A stretch of DNA of 64,000 nucleotides from Phycisphaerales bacterium (lineage in GTDB: Bacteria; Planctomycetota; Phycisphaerae; Phycisphaerales; UBA1924), in assembly GCA_019744815.1 (NCBI GenBank), contig JAIEUA010000011.1, positions 405,903 to 469,902 of the forward strand, written 5' to 3'. Positions 1 to 8,595 of this stretch are shown one piece after another. Every line of letters starts with the position of its first letter. Position 1 is the first letter of the stretch. The notes beneath the pieces were generated by a model. It was given only the letters and a program-made list of their open reading frames with translations, made no database searches and was not told the DNA's origin. A program made the translations under genes and the position numbers.

Positions 1-58
1 TCGCGCCCACCGCGAGAGCGGCGCTGAGGGCAATGGAGATGGCCACGGTGCGGATCAC
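1..58 (-). CDS. N-terminal fragment of a secreted/membrane protein, probably flagellar export (FliO or FliP)
   Basis: Only the first 19 codons lie inside the window; the gene runs off the left edge. The GTG start at 58 is preceded by a CAGGA-like ribosome site about 9 bases upstream. The visible residues (VIRTVAISIALSAALAVGA) form a textbook signal peptide or signal anchor. It follows fliN on the same strand after an 81-base gap. In many bacteria fliN is followed by fliO or fliP, and both begin with such a hydrophobic leader, so one of those is the likeliest identity. The sequence itself shows only the leader. An ATG at 68 opens a different frame with no hydrophobic character and was not chosen. 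Confidence 0.5.
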   Translation of the reverse strand, partial: MIRTVAISIALSAALAVGA

Positions 59-139
59 GGATCGACATCCTGTCGCTGAACTCGGCGTGCTCCGCACGCC
101 GCAACTCTCGAACAAACGGGGCGAACGCTGAATCCGGAA

Positions 140-679
140 TCAGCTGGCCTTCTTGGCGTCGGACGAAGCGGTCAGAATCTCGTTGATGCGGACGCAGAAG
201 TTGTCGTTGAGCACCAGCACCTCGCCGCGGGCGACGTGCCTCTCGTTGACGTAGATGTCCACCGGATCGCCCGCGAGCTTGTCGAGCTCGATCACCGCGC
301 CGTCGCCGAGCTTCAACACGTCTTCCACCAGCATCCTGGTGCGGCCCAGCTCGATCTTCACCTGCAGGTCGACATCGGACAGCAGGTCGATCGGAGCCGG
401 CGAGCCGTCGCCCACGCTCCCGGAGAACGCCGGCAGATCGAAGGACGTTGCGCCCGCCGCGGCCTCGGCCCCGACGACGCCGGGGCCGCGCACGCCCGCA
501 TCCGCGTCCGCCGCGGCAGGGGCCGGCTCGCTGGTCAGATCGCCCAGGCTCGCGATCGCGTCTTGAGCTGCTTTCAGAGCCGCCTCGGCCGCTTGATCCG
601 CGGCGGGAGGCTTCGCGCTCGCCGCCGGCGGCGGCGTCTCGGGGCTGGGGGTGGAGTTGGGGGGTGTCTCGTCGGCCAT
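140..679 (-). CDS. fliN: Flagellar motor switch protein FliN
   Basis: FliN is part of the cytoplasmic C-ring (switch complex) of the flagellar motor and helps set rotation direction and docking of export substrates. The 179-residue protein has a long low-complexity Ala/Pro-rich N-terminal region (about residues 1-95). It is followed by the compact SpoA/FliN domain (about 97-170) with the family pattern PIDLLSDVDLQVKIELGRT ... LKLGDGAVIELDKLAG ... VDIYVNERHVARGEV. I chose the ATG at 679, not the upstream one at 874, because the extra 65 residues are Arg-rich non-protein-like sequence and GAGGG precedes the chosen start. FliM and FliG neighbours are absent here. The gene sits apart from the main flagellar operon (11411-25418) and on the opposite strand, probably as the promoter-proximal end of an export-gene cluster to the left. 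Confidence 0.9.
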   Translation of the reverse strand: MADETPPNSTPSPETPPPAASAKPPAADQAAEAALKAAQDAIASLGDLTSEPAPAAADADAGVRGPGVVGAEAAAGATSFDLPAFSGSVGDGSPAPIDLLSDVDLQVKIELGRTRMLVEDVLKLGDGAVIELDKLAGDPVDIYVNERHVARGEVLVLNDNFCVRINEILTASSDAKKAS

Positions 680-869
680 CCTGGCCCTCGCTGGTTGAAG
701 TCCGAAGGCGCGCCGCCTCCGGTGACGCGTCCTGCGTCGCCGTTGTGATCGGCACCCCCTGCGCCCATCCAAGAGTTTTCCACGCCAAGACTGCGCCACC
801 CCTCTCCCGGTGCGCAACCCATGCGCCGCCCCCTTCAACCTCGGCCCTCCGTCGTCAGCACTCAGCCCT

Positions 870-918
870 CCCACAAAACCACGACGCCGCGGCGAGGTGG
901 GGACTTCGCCGCGGCGTC
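870..918 (-). terminator. Strong hairpin, likely terminator of the DUF4097 gene at 970
   Basis: Positions 883-895 and 906-918 form a perfect 13-bp G+C-rich stem around a 10-base loop. Read on the minus strand, downstream of the gene ending at 970, the stem is followed by GTGGTTTTGTGG, a modest T-rich tail. The location 50 bases past the stop codon fits an intrinsic terminator. It separates this gene from fliN. Confidence 0.6.
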
Positions 919-969
919 TTGCGTTTCCGGCGACACGCCGGATCGATTCGGTTGTCGTTTCGCCCCGTC

Positions 970-1833
970 TCAGTCAGCCTTCTTGGGTCTCTTGGCGGGC
1001 TTGGGCGCCTCTGCCTCGCCCGCGTACGAGATGGTCACACTCCCGTTGCTCGTCTCGATGCTCGATTCAGTCCCCCCCTTGCCGAAGGTCGCCACGCCCT
1101 CGGTGCTACCCCATCCTTTGCCGGAGGGCTTCTTGTTGATGTTTGAATCCGAAGGGAACGAGATCTTGGCGTTGCTCGTCTCAACAGCGAGCACGCCGTT
1201 GTAGGAACGGGGCACGATCAACTCGACCGGTGCGTTGGATGTCTCGACCGTGAACTTCTCGCTGGCTCCGTCCGCCAGCGTCACATGCACCGGGCCGTTC
1301 GAGGTTTCGATCGTGAGTTGGCCTCGGACTTCACTCGCGTCCACCGGAGCGTTGGAGGTTTCGATCGCCACCTCGCCCTCGTGATGCTCGATCGTCACCG
1401 GACCGTTGCTGGTCTCCAGCACCGCGTGCCCCTGCATGCCCTCGACGTCGATCGGGCCGTTGCTCGTGCTGACCGTCACGCCCTTGGCCCGCGGCACCTC
1501 GATCCGCAGCGAGCAACCCATCCCATTGAGATTCTTCACATCCGGGAAATCAACCTTCACCGCCGAGCCCTTGCCGGTGTCGTTCGACGCCTCGACGTGG
1601 ATCTTCTCCAGGTCTTCCTTGGTCTTGGCCTGCAGCTCCGCGGTGATCACAAGGTGGTCGCCGTCGCTCGGCACGATCGACACGGACCCGTTACGAGTCG
1701 AGACGCTGATCGGCTGTCCCGCCGACGCCGCGATCTTCAGGTTCCGGGTCTCGCGGACCGGCTCCCAAATTGCGGCGGCGTGAAACGAGACGATCGCAAC
1801 AACGGGAGCAAGCCAGAGCATGGACGACCGCAT
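970..1833 (-). CDS. Secreted DUF4097-family beta-repeat protein (first of two paralogues)
   Basis: This 287-residue protein begins with a cleavable signal peptide (MRSSMLWLAPVVAIVSFHAAA) and ends in a Lys-rich tail (PKPAKRPKKAD). The body is a repetitive beta-strand domain of the DUF4097 type, in which short strands end in turns of the form T-S-N-G/A. I count seven TSNG/TSNA turns plus one TRNG between residues about 45 and 270, spaced about 20-40 residues. Such domains fold as right-handed beta-helix-like solenoids, and their function is unknown. A second DUF4097 gene lies just upstream on the same strand (1980-2912) with a similar repeat pattern, so the pair looks like a local duplication. 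The paralogue has a lipobox, whereas this one has none and is probably periplasmic or surface-released. No catalytic motif is visible. Confidence 0.8.
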   Translation of the reverse strand: MRSSMLWLAPVVAIVSFHAAAIWEPVRETRNLKIAASAGQPISVSTRNGSVSIVPSDGDHLVITAELQAKTKEDLEKIHVEASNDTGKGSAVKVDFPDVKNLNGMGCSLRIEVPRAKGVTVSTSNGPIDVEGMQGHAVLETSNGPVTIEHHEGEVAIETSNAPVDASEVRGQLTIETSNGPVHVTLADGASEKFTVETSNAPVELIVPRSYNGVLAVETSNAKISFPSDSNINKKPSGKGWGSTEGVATFGKGGTESSIETSNGSVTISYAGEAEAPKPAKRPKKAD

Positions 1834-1979
1834 GGGAAACTCCTGAAAACCCCGGGGACTGCCTTCCGAAACAGCCGCACACGCGGCCGCTCATGCACGA
1901 TGCGCCGGGCGACCCGCTCCGGCACGAAAACAACACATCAACGCCAAACGCGTGCAGCCACGACCGCGATCGCACCAAC

Positions 1980-2912
1980 TCAGCGCACGCCCACCGGCTG
2001 CTGGCTGCTGCTGCTCGCGGTGATACTCACCGAACCGTTCGAGGTGCTCACGCTCGACGCCGCCCCACCGCTGCCAAAGACCAGCGTCGCCGACCTCCCC
2101 GAATCCAGGTTGCTCACGGTCATCGGCGAGTTCAGCCGCACCCGCCCGTTGCTGGTCGACGCCCGCAGCTCCCCCACAAATGCCTGTCCCAGGGCCACGT
2201 CGACGCTCCCATTGGACGACCGCAACTGGATCGGACCCGGAGAGGTCTCCGACAAGTGGGCTGTGATGCTGGCGTTGGACGTGTGCGCCACCGCGCGCCC
2301 GCCGATGTTCATCAGCTCCACCCGCCCGTTGCTGGTGATCGCTTCCACCGCGCCCGACGCGTCGCGGATATCGATCCCCGCGTTCGACGTTTCGGCCTGC
2401 ACCTCGCCGGCGTGATTGATCACACGGATGGAGCCGTTGGATGTATCCAGATCCGCCAGCCCCGCACAATCCCGCAGCGCGATCTTCCCGTTGCTCGTTT
2501 CCACATGCACGCCGTTGGGCGCGGGAGCTTCAATCTTGAACGTGCACCCCTCCCCCGACTGCGGCCTGCCGTCGGGCCATTCCACCCGCACGCTCAGCGT
2601 TCCGCCCGCCGCATCCGCCAATACCTTGGTCTCGTCCAAGCGCTGCTGGCTGCGGGCTCGCAGCGTCGCGACCACCACCGCCTCCGAAACCGAGCTCGCG
2701 TGCACCTCGACGCCGCCATTGCGGCTGCGCACCTCCACCGGCGTGCCCGGCCCGACCGGCACCCGGACCGTGCGGGTCTCGCTGTACTGGGCGTTGTCGC
2801 TGAAGTCTCCGGCCACGATGATGCACCCGGGAAGGATCAGCCCGGCGCCCGCACAGAGCACGCCGAGGGTGAGGAATCGAACGACCGGACGCAATGTAGC
2901 ACGATGGAACAT
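1980..2912 (-). CDS. DUF4097-family lipoprotein (second paralogue)
   Basis: This 310-residue protein has an N-terminal export signal with a lipobox (LILPGC, Cys about residue 30), predicting a lipid-anchored envelope protein. The mature part repeats strand-turn units with TSNG, TSNA or SSNG turns about eight times, matching the DUF4097 family and the neighbouring secreted paralogue at 970-1833. The N-terminal third also contains ETRTVRVPVGPGTPVEVRS, resembling the first strands of the paralogue (NGSVSI/NGGVEV). It is transcribed divergently from the family 31 glycosidase, with a 239-base shared upstream region. A 146-base gap separates it from the downstream paralogue, so the two may be co-transcribed. 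The function is unknown. The pairing of one anchored and one free form suggests an envelope structural or stress role, which is inference only. Confidence 0.8.
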   Translation of the reverse strand: MFHRATLRPVVRFLTLGVLCAGAGLILPGCIIVAGDFSDNAQYSETRTVRVPVGPGTPVEVRSRNGGVEVHASSVSEAVVVATLRARSQQRLDETKVLADAAGGTLSVRVEWPDGRPQSGEGCTFKIEAPAPNGVHVETSNGKIALRDCAGLADLDTSNGSIRVINHAGEVQAETSNAGIDIRDASGAVEAITSNGRVELMNIGGRAVAHTSNASITAHLSETSPGPIQLRSSNGSVDVALGQAFVGELRASTSNGRVRLNSPMTVSNLDSGRSATLVFGSGGAASSVSTSNGSVSITASSSSQQPVGVR

Positions 2913-3151
2913 GAAGATGGCTCCGAATGGATGACAACGGCCCAGCCGACACCCCGCCGCGTCTTTGGGGAAGATGCCCGGGAGATTGCGTCCCGTCGGT
3001 TTCCGTTAGACATTGCGGGGCCCCTGCGGCCCCTCTTCTGAGGGATCGCCATTCCTATTCTCTGGCCGCGCCAAAGCCTTCGGCGGCGGCACCTCTCCCC
3101 ATCCACCCCCTCTGCTGTCTCTCGCCGAGGCAGCAGGTCGAGCAGCGCGAC

Positions 3152-5383
3152 ATGACCTTCCCCAAGCCTGTTCCCGACTACGTCTTCCCCCGTCCCCCCG
3201 CGATCCACGCCGTCGGAGAGTGGCGCCCCGCCGCCCCCCCGGTGTCGCTGGATGGCGGAGCGGTCCGCTTCCGCGATCCGCTCTTCGCGTCGATCGCCCC
3301 ACCACCCTTCCCGGCGTACACCGATCAGCCCGTTGCCCGCGGCCGCGCCTTGGGCGTCCGCACTCGCCCGCGCTTTGCGCAGGCCGATCAGTGGGCCCTG
3401 GCACACATCGCCGTCGAACCCGGCACCTCGCTCTACGGCACCGGCGAACAGCCCGGTCGCCTACTCCGCAACGGCATCAAGCGGAACATCTGGACCACCG
3501 ACTGCTTCGGCTACGAAGAGTCCATGCCCTCGCTCTATCAGGCTCACCCCTGGGTGTTGGGCGTTCGGCCCGACGGCACCGCGTTCGGCGTCATCCACGA
3601 GAGCACGCATCGGGGCGTGGTCGATCTCCGCGACGGGATCCTCTTCGCCGCCCAGTACTCCACCCGCGACACGCAGAGCCCCGGTGTCACGGTGATCGAA
3701 GGCCAGAGCGCACAGGAAGTCCTCCGCGCTCTTGCTCGCCTCACCGGGACTATGCCCATGCCGCCGCGCTGGGCGATCCAGTATCAGCAGTGCCGCTGGA
3801 GCTACGAGCCCGATTCCCGCGTGCGCGAGATCGCCGAGGGATTCCGCAAGCGCAAGCTTCCCTGCGGCGTGATCTGGATGGACATCGACTACATGTTCGG
3901 CTACCGCTGCTTCACCTTCGACACCGGCAAATTCCCCGAGCCCAAGTCCCTCAACGACTATTTGCACTCGATCGGATTCAAGAGCGTCTGGATGATCGAC
4001 CCCGGTCTCATGACCGACGACAACTACCCGGCCTACCGCGAAGGCAAAGCCGGTGACCACTTCATCAAGAACCGCTTCGGCCACGACTTCGTCGGCAAGG
4101 TCTGGCCCGGGCCGTGCTCGTTCCCCGATTTCACCCGCAAGCGCACCCGCGACTGGTGGGGCACCCTCTATAAGGACTACATGGCGACCGGAATCGACGG
4201 CGTGTGGAACGACATGAACGAGCCCGCCGTCTTCGACGTCCCCAACAAGCAGATGCCCGAGAGCAACGTGCACGAGGCCGACCCCGAACTCGGCGGCCGC
4301 GGCAACCACCTCCGCTACCGCAACATCTTCGGCATGCAGATGGTCCGCGCCAGCCGCCACGGCATGGAGAAGGCCTGCCCCGACAAACGCCCCTTCGTCC
4401 TCACCCGCTCCAACTTCCTCGGCGGACACCGCTACGCCGCCACGTGGACCGGCGACAACAAGAGCAACTGGCGCCACCTCCGCTGGTCGATCCCGATGGT
4501 GCTCAACCTCGGCCTCAGCGGCCAGCCCTTCGTCGGTCCCGACATCGGCGGCTTCGCCGACAACGCCGACGCCGAGCTCTTCGCACGCTGGATGGGCATC
4601 GGTGCGCTGCTCCCCTTCGCCCGCGGCCACAGCGTCAAGGACAGCATCGATCACGAACCCTGGTCCTTCGGCGAGAAGTGCGAAGCCACCTGCCGCCGCG
4701 CCCTCGAACGCCGCGCTCGCCTGCTGCCGTACCTCTACACGCTGTTCCGCGAAGCCCACCTCACCGGCCTGCCCGTCGCACGCCCGCTCTTCTTCGCCAA
4801 TCCCAAGCAGCGCGCCCTCCGCGCCGTCGACGATTCGTTCCTCCTCGGCGACGCCCTGCTCGTCCGCTGCAACGTCTGGTCCAACAGCGAGATGAATCGC
4901 GACCCCAAGGGCATGCCCACCTCCGGCCTCGGCGGCATCGGAGCCGCCAGCGCCCCGCTGCCGGAACTCGCCGCCGGAAACTGGTGTCCTTTCGAACTCC
5001 TCGATCCGCACACCCCGGTCGCCAAGCTCCAGCGCGACCCCGACCTTCCCGAACTCTTCCTTAAGCCCGGCTCGATCCTGCCCATCGGCCCCGTCATGCA
5101 GTACGACGGCGAGAAGCCGCTCGACCCGCTCACGCTCATCGTCGCGGTCGATCACAAGCAGGAAGCCCGCGGCGAGCTTTACGAAGACTCCGGCGACGGC
5201 TACCACTACGAAAAGGGCGACTTCGCGCTCACCCAGTTCGAGGCCAAAGCCACAGGCAAGTCCGTCCTCGTCACCGGCCGCCAAACCGAAGGCGTCTACC
5301 CCATCCCCCAGCGTCAGGTCGAGGTCATCGTCCTCCACCAGGACGGCCACGTCAGCAAGGGCGAGTACCGCGCATCAACTTGA
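3152..5383 (+). CDS. Glycoside hydrolase family 31 (alpha-glucosidase type)
   Basis: The 743-residue protein is a family 31 retaining glycosidase that cleaves terminal alpha-glucosides or related sugars. The nucleophile motif WNDMNEP is at about residue 352, with Asp354 as nucleophile. The acid/base region TWTGDN holds Asp435. Other family signatures are VIWMDIDYM, GQPFVGPDIGGF and the final beta-sandwich region (LYEDSGDGYHYEKGDF), which resembles the DUF5110 domain. There is no signal peptide, so it is cytoplasmic and would act on imported oligosaccharides or glycogen-derived products. I chose the ATG at 3152; the longer open frame from 2927 encodes implausible Pro/Arg/Ser-rich sequence. The substrate cannot be fixed from sequence. 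It is divergent from the DUF4097 lipoprotein gene and has no co-directional operon partner. Confidence 0.9.
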   Translation: MTFPKPVPDYVFPRPPAIHAVGEWRPAAPPVSLDGGAVRFRDPLFASIAPPPFPAYTDQPVARGRALGVRTRPRFAQADQWALAHIAVEPGTSLYGTGEQPGRLLRNGIKRNIWTTDCFGYEESMPSLYQAHPWVLGVRPDGTAFGVIHESTHRGVVDLRDGILFAAQYSTRDTQSPGVTVIEGQSAQEVLRALARLTGTMPMPPRWAIQYQQCRWSYEPDSRVREIAEGFRKRKLPCGVIWMDIDYMFGYRCFTFDTGKFPEPKSLNDYLHSIGFKSVWMIDPGLMTDDNYPAYREGKAGDHFIKNRFGHDFVGKVWPGPCSFPDFTRKRTRDWWGTLYKDYMATGIDGVWNDMNEPAVFDVPNKQMPESNVHEADPELGGRGNHLRYRNIFGMQMVRASRHGMEKACPDKRPFVLTRSNFLGGHRYAATWTGDNKSNWRHLRWSIPMVLNLGLSGQPFVGPDIGGFADNADAELFARWMGIGALLPFARGHSVKDSIDHEPWSFGEKCEATCRRALERRARLLPYLYTLFREAHLTGLPVARPLFFANPKQRALRAVDDSFLLGDALLVRCNVWSNSEMNRDPKGMPTSGLGGIGAASAPLPELAAGNWCPFELLDPHTPVAKLQRDPDLPELFLKPGSILPIGPVMQYDGEKPLDPLTLIVAVDHKQEARGELYEDSGDGYHYEKGDFALTQFEAKATGKSVLVTGRQTEGVYPIPQRQVEVIVLHQDGHVSKGEYRAST

Positions 5384-5416
5384 TGCCCCGATGCCTTGCT
5401 GCCTCGATGCCTTCTT
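5380..5416. repeat. Short GATGCC-type imperfect tandem repeat
   Basis: Just after the glycosidase stop codon the unit GATGCCTT/CGATGCC recurs four times in imperfect form. A related run (TGATGCCCTGATGCG) follows flgB at 11852-11876. Confidence 0.5.
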
Positions 5417-5504
5417 GGTTATCACCCCCTTCACCCGAATGCGTCCCGCACGGCTGAAGGTGCGCCGCGAAAAGACCCGATAGAGCAGTTGTTGCCGATT
5501 CGAT

Positions 5505-5530
5505 CAACGCCGCGACGGACCGCGGCGTTG
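5505..5530 (+). terminator. Perfect 10-bp hairpin after the glycosidase gene
   Basis: CAACGCCGCG (5505-5514) pairs with CGCGGCGTTG (5521-5530) around a six-base loop. There is no clear T-tract (TGTCGTGG follows). It lies between the glycosidase stop and the TPR gene and may end upstream transcription. Its stem shares the core ACGCCGCGGCG with the hairpin at 883-918. Confidence 0.45.
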
Positions 5531-5582
5531 TGTCGTGGTCGTGCCCTGGCCTTCTCTGTTTTCTCGTTGCGCGAAGTGATCC

Positions 5583-8036
5583 GTGGCTGACGCACCCGAG
5601 ACAACCCCAACACCCGAGCCCGCGCCCGCGTCGTGGCGCGACGCCTGGCAGCTCCCGGTCTTCGCGATCTCCGGTATCGCGCTGGCCGCGGGCCTCGCGG
5701 CGGTGATGATGGCCCGACCCGCCACCGACGTGATGCCGCGGGTCGAAGAAGCCACCAAGCTCGTCGAACAGGAGAAGTTCGAGGACGCGATCAAGCTGCT
5801 GAACACCGAGGTCTGGCCCCAGATCGAGAAGGGCAAGCTGCCCGCCAGCGGGCAAAAGCAGTACCACCTGCTCATCGCCCGCTCGATCTACGAGGCCACG
5901 ATGGCCAAGAAGCTGACCAGCGAAGAGAACTTCGACAACGTCATCAAGAGCTATCTGCAAGCCGAGGAGATGAAGCAGCGCCTCGACGCCCAGGACATCG
6001 ACCGCTTCGCCCGCTGCCTCATCACCCTGGATCGACTCGAAGAAGCCCAGAACCGGATCGACAGCCTGCCCAGCGGCGAGCGCACCCGCCGCATCGCGCT
6101 GGTGCGGTCGCTCGTCACCCGCATCCTCGCTCGCCCCGAGCCCGACCAGGAACGAGCCACCGCACTGGTCGCGTGGATGCTCAGCGAGCCGAGCCTCCCC
6201 GACCCCGACCGCGTCTGGGCCATCGCACGTCAGGCCGAGCTCCGAGTCCTGGGAGGGTTCCTGGACGAGGCGATCCGCGGCATGCTGCAGCAGCTGCCGC
6301 GTCTGGATGAGGGGCACAACGAGGAACGTGCCGAGCTGCTCGGGTTGCTCGGCCGCGCCTATCTCGTGCAGGGTCATCCCGAAGAAGCCGAGAAGTGGCT
6401 GAACCGCGCGCTCGCCGCGGCCAACGGCAGCGAGCCGCTCACCAGCCGCTCACGGCTGCTCCTGGCCAACATCTCCGCCGCCCGCAACGACTTCGAAACC
6501 GCCAAGGGCCTTTACCAGACGATCCTCGAGACCCCGGGCACCAAGTCGCTCCGCCGCGCCTCGCTCATGGGACTGGGCGAAGTCCTCGCGTCGCTGGACG
6601 AGACCGAACCCTCTCTCGAGGCCTATTCCCGACTGGCTCAGGCCTTCAACGACCCGACCACCGACAGCACGCTCACCAAAGGTGCCGCCGCCGAGAGCAT
6701 GCTCGCCCGATTCCGCACCCGCTACGACGCGGGCGACGCGAACACGGCCCTGCGGTACGCCTCGCTCGCCGAGTCGCTCTACCCCGAGAACAAGCGCCCC
6801 GCCGAGGTGCTCCGCGCGCTGGGTGACTCGCACCGCACCCTTGCCGAGGAGGCCATCGCCGAGTTCTCCAATGGCTCGGCCAAGGTCAGCATCATGGACC
6901 TGGACCCGACCACCCGCAAGCGGGCTCGGGAGCATTTCATCTCCGCGGCCAAAGCGTTCAAGGCCCACACCGCCTCGGTCGCGTCGCAGAACAGCGCCGC
7001 CTTTGGCGACTCGCTCTGGCTCGCGGCCGACGCCTTCGACCGCGCCGGCGAACAGGATCAGGCGGTCGCGCTCTTCAAGCAGTACGCCGAGGAGTTTCCC
7101 GCCGACCCCAGGAGCGCCGAGGCCAAGTTCCGCCTCGCCCGTTGCTACCAGGCCAGAGGCGATCTCGACCTGGCGGTCCAGACCTTCGAGGAGATCATCA
7201 ACTCCCGCGAGGGCGTCCCCGGCCGGGTCGGCACCGGTCCCTTCGCCGACGCCAGCTACGTCCCGCTCGCCCAGTCTCTGATCGCCACCGAAGACCCACA
7301 AAAGCTCCAGCGTGCCGAGGATCTGCTCCTCTCCGTCCTCAACGGCTCGGTCAGCGGCGTCGATTCTCCCAACTTCCGAAGCGCCCTGGCCGAGTTCGGC
7401 ACGATGTGCTACCGCAACGGGAACTACGACCGGGCGATCGAACGCATCGAGGAGATGCTCGCCCGCGAGCCCAACACCCCGAGCGCCGAGCTGCTCCGCT
7501 TCCGCCTCGCCGACAGCTACCGCCTCTCCGCCGAAGAGCTCCGCAAAGCCGACAGCGAGGGCAAGCCTCTCGAGCAGCGCCAGGCCAACGAACGGACCCG
7601 CCGCGAGCGCCTCGCCAAGGCCGCCGTCGCGTTCGATCAGACCCGTCGGGCCCTTGAGGCCAAGCCCGCCAACAAGCGCACCGTGGTGGAGGAGACCTAT
7701 CTCCGAAACGCCTACTTCTACCTGGGTGACTGCGAGTACCACCAGGGCAACTACGACGACGCGATCCGTGCCTACACCGCCGCCCGCGACCGCTACCCCA
7801 ACGAGCCCTCCTCGCTCGTCGCCATGACCCAGATCGTGAACGCCAACCTCGAACGCGGCGACTACAAGGCAGCCGCCACCGCCAACGAACGCGCCCGCCG
7901 TTTCTACAAGAGCCTGCCCGCCGAGGTCTGGAACGACCCCGACCTGCCGATGACCCGCGAGAACTGGGAACGCTGGCTCGACTCCACCGATCGACTCGCC
8001 AACGCCCAAGCGATGGAACAACAAGAGCACGAGTAA
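5583..8036 (+). CDS. Membrane-anchored tetratricopeptide-repeat protein
   Basis: The 817-residue protein starts at GTG. It has a short Pro/Glu-rich cytoplasmic head, one transmembrane helix (about residues 24-45, LPVFAISGIALAAGL...) and then about 750 residues of helical TPR-like repeats. Typical units are LLGLLGRAYLVQGHPEEAEKW, ADAFDRAGEQDQAVALFKQYA and KFRLARCYQARGDLDLAVQTF, and the array ends with FYLGDCEYHQGNYDDAI. TPR arrays are protein-docking scaffolds. The long extracytoplasmic array suggests assembly or envelope housekeeping, possibly like YbgF/BamD-type proteins. It is the first gene of the plus-strand run leading into flgN, the kinase and the activator, so a role in flagellar assembly is possible but not shown. 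The ribosome site is weak, and the start could lie a few codons away. Confidence 0.75.
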   Translation: MADAPETTPTPEPAPASWRDAWQLPVFAISGIALAAGLAAVMMARPATDVMPRVEEATKLVEQEKFEDAIKLLNTEVWPQIEKGKLPASGQKQYHLLIARSIYEATMAKKLTSEENFDNVIKSYLQAEEMKQRLDAQDIDRFARCLITLDRLEEAQNRIDSLPSGERTRRIALVRSLVTRILARPEPDQERATALVAWMLSEPSLPDPDRVWAIARQAELRVLGGFLDEAIRGMLQQLPRLDEGHNEERAELLGLLGRAYLVQGHPEEAEKWLNRALAAANGSEPLTSRSRLLLANISAARNDFETAKGLYQTILETPGTKSLRRASLMGLGEVLASLDETEPSLEAYSRLAQAFNDPTTDSTLTKGAAAESMLARFRTRYDAGDANTALRYASLAESLYPENKRPAEVLRALGDSHRTLAEEAIAEFSNGSAKVSIMDLDPTTRKRAREHFISAAKAFKAHTASVASQNSAAFGDSLWLAADAFDRAGEQDQAVALFKQYAEEFPADPRSAEAKFRLARCYQARGDLDLAVQTFEEIINSREGVPGRVGTGPFADASYVPLAQSLIATEDPQKLQRAEDLLLSVLNGSVSGVDSPNFRSALAEFGTMCYRNGNYDRAIERIEEMLAREPNTPSAELLRFRLADSYRLSAEELRKADSEGKPLEQRQANERTRRERLAKAAVAFDQTRRALEAKPANKRTVVEETYLRNAYFYLGDCEYHQGNYDDAIRAYTAARDRYPNEPSSLVAMTQIVNANLERGDYKAAATANERARRFYKSLPAEVWNDPDLPMTRENWERWLDSTDRLANAQAMEQQEHE

Positions 8037-8114
8037 GCCGTCCCCACTGTCCAACAACATCCCCACACTCCTCGCGATCCGGATCGATCGCGACTCCCGA
8101 GCCGGAGGCTCCCC

Positions 8115-8558
8115 ATGACTCAAACAAACTCAAACGCGGACCGCGCGCTGGCGCTTCTCAACGAGCAGCACGAGCTGCTCGAGGCAGTCGGTCGACTCTG
8201 CACGGCGCAGTCACGCCTCATCGATGAAGACGAGGCCGAGGACCTGCTCGCCGTCATCGAGCAACGCGGGTTGATTCTGGAGAAGGCTGCCGCGCTCGGG
8301 AACGAGATCGATCGAGTCGCCGCGTCGATCCCCCCGGACGACGCCGCGCAGCCGCTGATCCGACGCCGCCGCACCGCGATCACCGAGCTCGCCCGAGCCA
8401 TCGCCGCCGCCGACGCCGCCGACACCAAGCGCCTCGGTTCCAAACGTGATGAACTCGCCCGGGCGCTCGCGTCGATGAACACCAATCGCGTCGCGACCGG
8501 TGCCTACGCCGCCCCGAGCAAACTCAGCGGCCCCGGGTTTCAGGACACCAACGCGTAA
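8115..8558 (+). CDS. FlgN-like flagellar chaperone
   Basis: The 147-residue protein is almost entirely helical and coiled-coil-like. It begins ALALLNEQHELLEAVGRLCTAQSRLIDEDEAEDLLAVIEQRGLIL, the pattern of the FlgN family, whose members hold hook-filament junction proteins FlgK and FlgL in an export-ready state. The tail (residues about 120-147, YAAPSKLSGPGFQDTNA) looks disordered. A GGAGG site lies 6 bases before the ATG. It sits between the TPR gene and the flagellar kinase/activator pair, which supports the assignment. Similarity is by pattern only, because the family is highly divergent. A generic coiled-coil regulator is the alternative. Confidence 0.7.
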   Translation: MTQTNSNADRALALLNEQHELLEAVGRLCTAQSRLIDEDEAEDLLAVIEQRGLILEKAAALGNEIDRVAASIPPDDAAQPLIRRRRTAITELARAIAAADAADTKRLGSKRDELARALASMNTNRVATGAYAAPSKLSGPGFQDTNA

Positions 8559-8595
8559 ACGACCCTTGACTTCCACCCTCGGCGGAGCACGAGGC

